NCBI RefSeq assembly: GCF_030067815.1
Contig: NZ_CP125968.1
Coordinates: forward strand, 306,001 to 370,000
Source: Sporosarcina thermotolerans
Lineage (GTDB): Bacteria > Bacillota > Bacilli > Bacillales_A > Planococcaceae
Direction of reading: 5' to 3'
DNA: 64,000 bases
Below, in pieces: positions 60,169-64,000 of the stretch. A model generated the notes under the pieces. That model had not been told where the DNA came from, did not search any database, and saw only the letters and a list, made by a program, of their open reading frames with translations. The stretch's first letter is position 1, and each line of letters starts with the position of its first letter. Made by a program: the position numbers and the translations under genes.

Positions 60169-60826
60169 GATTCCAAGACCTCAAGCTTATAGCCAACCCC
60201 TCGGACTGTAGCTATCTTAATACCCTCAAGCTTGTCTCTTAGACGTTTAATATGAACATTCAACGTCTGCTCATCCCCCTGATAGTCAAAGCCCCAAACC
60301 CGTTCGATAAGGAAATTCCGTTCAAAGACCTGATTCGGCTTTGATGCAAGAACTGATAAGAGCTCAAATTCTTTCAAAGGTAGCAAAAGAACTCTTTTCC
60401 CGATGGACACTTCATAGCTTTGCCGATTTATTCTCAAAGGACCGACTTGAATTATTACATCTACAGCTTTGTCATATCTCCTTAGAATCGCATTAATTCG
60501 AAATAGCAGCTCTTTCGGCTCAAACGGCTTAACGACATAATCTCTGAACCTGCCAAAAAACCTTTTTCCTTGTCCTCTAACTCACCTTTTGCCGTCAGTA
60601 ATAGGACTGGGATATCCCCTATCTCACGCAATCTTCTTGTCAACTCATACCCATCCATTTTTGGCATCATCACATCGACGACCGCCAAGTCAGGAAACTG
60701 CTCATCAATCCTCTCAAGCGCTTCCAAACCATTGGCAGCCTTTATCACTTCATAACCCTCATGGGATAGATGAATAGTTACGAGTTCCAAGATATTTATG
60801 TCATCATCTACTACAAGTATTCTCAT
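60165..60826 (-). CDS. hssR: OmpR-family response regulator, HssR-like (frameshift near 60541)
   Basis: Repaired length 220 aa. Receiver: RILVVDDDINILELV, phospho-Asp in LAVVDVMMPKMDG. One base is lost after FLAGS; the restored frame reads DYVVKPFEPKELLFRINAILRRYD. DNA-binding part: LPLKEFELLSVLASKPNQVFERNFLIERVWGFDYQGDEQTLNVHIKRLRDKL...VRGVGYKL, very close to the HssR pattern (GDExTxxVHIKRLR). Its ATG overlaps the yihY-like stop (TAATG), so the genes are coupled. Confidence 0.82.
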
Positions 60827-61643
60827 TATCTTACCTTCCTTTTAGCCGAAGTCCTTAATTCTGCATTTAAAAGTCCCGAAACCATAAGGATGACAGCAGT
60901 AAAATAAAACCAAAGAACAAGCAATATGATTCCCGACAACTGGCCATACAATTTTGTATAATCAACATTTGCCACGTAGTTTCCAAAGAATAGGGAAAAT
61001 AATTGCCAGCCAATTGCTGAAAAAAGTGCTCCGGGTAAAACTTCTTTTACTTTCATTCTACCTGTTGGAACCAATTTGTAAAACAATAGGAAAAACAGAA
61101 TAAGGAATAGCGTCCCTAATCCCCACTTCACTAACGGCCAAATATAAAGCCAGCCTCTCCACTGTTCTACCGCATCATAGTAGGTAACCAGTTCATGTAA
61201 CGCCCTTTCCACCAATGGGAGAAACAACGACAAAGAAAGAACTAACATGAATAATAAAGTTACACCTAAGTCTCGGATTAACACTTTCCAAAATGCATAG
61301 CGTCTTATATAGCCATTTGCCTGATCAAGAGAACGGGCCAACGACTGTACAGCAACTGAAGAAATCCAGAAAGCTATTATTAGACTCGTATAGAAAACAT
61401 TTCCTTGCACTTTAAAAATGATCAACCGTACATTCTGCTCAATGATTAGATACGCCTCACTAGGGCAAACGGTTTAATGAAAGTTAAAAACGTCTCTTCA
61501 TTGACGGGTAAATAACTGAGCAATGAAAACAGGAAAATGAGGAAAGGAAACATCGATAATAGTAAATAATACGCGGTCTGTGCCGCCTGATCAAAAAAGC
61601 GTTCCTTTAAAAAACGTAATAGTACTTTTTGAATTACCAACAT
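60826..61643 (-). CDS. YihY/BrkB family membrane protein (frameshift near 61453)
   Basis: 272 aa after repair, ATG at 61643 with AAGGAGG 5 nt upstream. FFDQAAQTAYYLLLSMFPFLIFLFSLLSYLPV is the family's first signature. A lost C near 61453 moves PSEAYLIIEQNVRLI to the next frame. Later signatures are LVPTGRMKVKEVLPGALFSAIGWQLFSLFFGNYV and YGQLSGIILLVLWFYFTAVILMVSGLLNAEL. Six membrane segments. Once miscalled RNase BN; function unclear. First gene of the operon yihY-hssR-hssS-small membrane protein-MMPL. Confidence 0.82.
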
Positions 61644-61739
61644 CCTCACCTCCTTCCCTCAATATACCCTATTCTTAATTAAGAAATGGAATGCGGAAAA
61701 ATTTTATTTTGAAAAGAGGGAGGGGATTTTGGAGGTAGG

Positions 61740-61931
61740 TTGGGCGCGGGGGACGGTTCTTGAGCGTGGGAGCAGACGTGTTGGGCGCAGGATGGGATTC
61801 TTGAGCGTGGGAGCAGACATGTTGAGCGCAGGACGGGATTCTTGAGCGTGGGAGCAGACGTGTTGAGCGCAGGACGGGATTCTTGAGCGTGGGAGCAGAC
61901 GTGTTGAGCGCAGAGAGGAGATTCTTGAGCG
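61740..61931. repeat. Phased repeat array F (core TTGAGCG), 10 copies at 20/21 bp
   Basis: TTGRGCG cores start at 61740, 61760, 61781, 61801, 61822, 61842, 61863, 61883, 61904 and 61925. Intervals alternate 20 and 21 bp except the last. Two linkers alternate (TGGGAGCAGACGTG and CAGGACGGGATTC), giving a 41-bp dimer as in array A. It occupies the otherwise empty stretch between the yihY-like start and the rRNA terminator. Confidence 0.9.
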
Positions 61932-61975
61932 TAGAAGAAGTATCTCGACAGATCTCTATATTTATTTTTTTAAAC

Positions 61976-62005
61976 ACAAAAAAACCACCCCCACAGGGAT
62001 GGTCT
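61976..62005 (-). terminator. Terminator of the rRNA operon
   Basis: On the minus strand ACCATCCC, a short loop and GGGTGGT are followed by seven T residues, directly behind 5S rRNA. Confidence 0.85.
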
Positions 62006-62006
62006 T

Positions 62007-62122
<116 letters not shown>

Positions 62123-62207
62123 CTATGTAAGAACGATTTTGTTCGTTCAAAACTGGATAAAAGAGACATTGTTGCTACTTCAAGTTCAACCATACTTCAT
62201 AACTTTA

Positions 62208-64000
<1,793 letters not shown>

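Noticed and set aside
61976..62005. Array F as part of the rRNA operon promoter
   Set aside because: The rRNA genes run on the minus strand and end here; the array lies downstream of their terminator, not upstream.
62123..62207. tRNA gene between 23S and 5S
   Set aside because: I checked for cloverleaf arms and a CCA end or T-loop GTTCRA motif and found none convincing in 85 bp.

Overview
The window comes from a low-to-moderate GC, endospore-forming Firmicute of the order Bacillales, most likely Sporosarcina or a close relative in the Planococcaceae/Caryophanaceae. The evidence is strong AGGAGG ribosome sites, frequent TTG/GTG starts, two T-box leaders, CdaS, GlnK/GlnL, YxlEFG, MhqO, GyrI-like and YqeY proteins, and a Bacillus-type 5S/23S rRNA pair. 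The genus is an inference; no 16S gene is visible.

Layout. 0-6.3 kb: a partial gene fusing a Cro/XRE-type helix-turn-helix to an F1-ATPase beta-like module, two paralogous mini-proteins around a phased repeat array, a yxlEFG-type ABC exporter, and a divergent ECF sigma/anti-sigma pair. 6.3-17.2 kb: an alanyl-tRNA editing protein, T-box-controlled proS (archaeal/eukaryotic type) and ileS2, PhnA, a VOC protein, a GyrI-like protein, YqeY and a lipoprotein hydrolase. 17.3-21 kb: electrophile/quinone and alkylation defence (MhqO behind an MhqR-like operator, WrbA, VOC, Ogt, pirin). 21-24.7 kb: a PadR/DUF2812/ABC-exporter cassette bracketed by two near-identical repeat arrays. 24.7-36 kb: allantoinase, RidA, CdaS, an EamA exporter with a LysR regulator, DoxX and LLM oxidoreductase with an HxlR regulator, and an OYE reductase with an IclR regulator. 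36-40 kb: GlnK/GlnL-like two-component system with a glutamate/dicarboxylate symporter. 40-50 kb: a second ECF sigma/anti-sigma pair, a two-component system with a lipoprotein, a membrane-anchored MutS-like ATPase, a DsbA-family protein and topoisomerase III. 50-56 kb: a full opp operon. 56-61.7 kb: a YihY-HssR-HssS-haem-protein-like-MMPL operon. 62 kb to the end: 5S and 23S rRNA on the minus strand.

Two global properties stand out. First, six intergenic arrays carry five unrelated core words, each array repeating its own word about ten times. All share a spacing of 20-21 bp, very close to two turns of B-DNA; one array contains a clean half-period (10/11 bp) step. No feature class I know explains this, and it is the best candidate here for an undescribed system. 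Second, more than twenty conserved genes are split by single-base indels, usually a lost base in a short homopolymer. The density and the intact conserved sequence on both sides point to sequencing or assembly indels rather than real gene decay. I therefore annotate these genes over their full extent and note the break.

How the genes work together: several local circuits consist of a regulator beside its likely target (LysR/EamA, HxlR/DoxX-LLM, IclR/OYE, PadR/ABC exporter, GlnKL/GltP, HssRS/MMPL). Electrophile and redox defence recurs between 17 and 35 kb.
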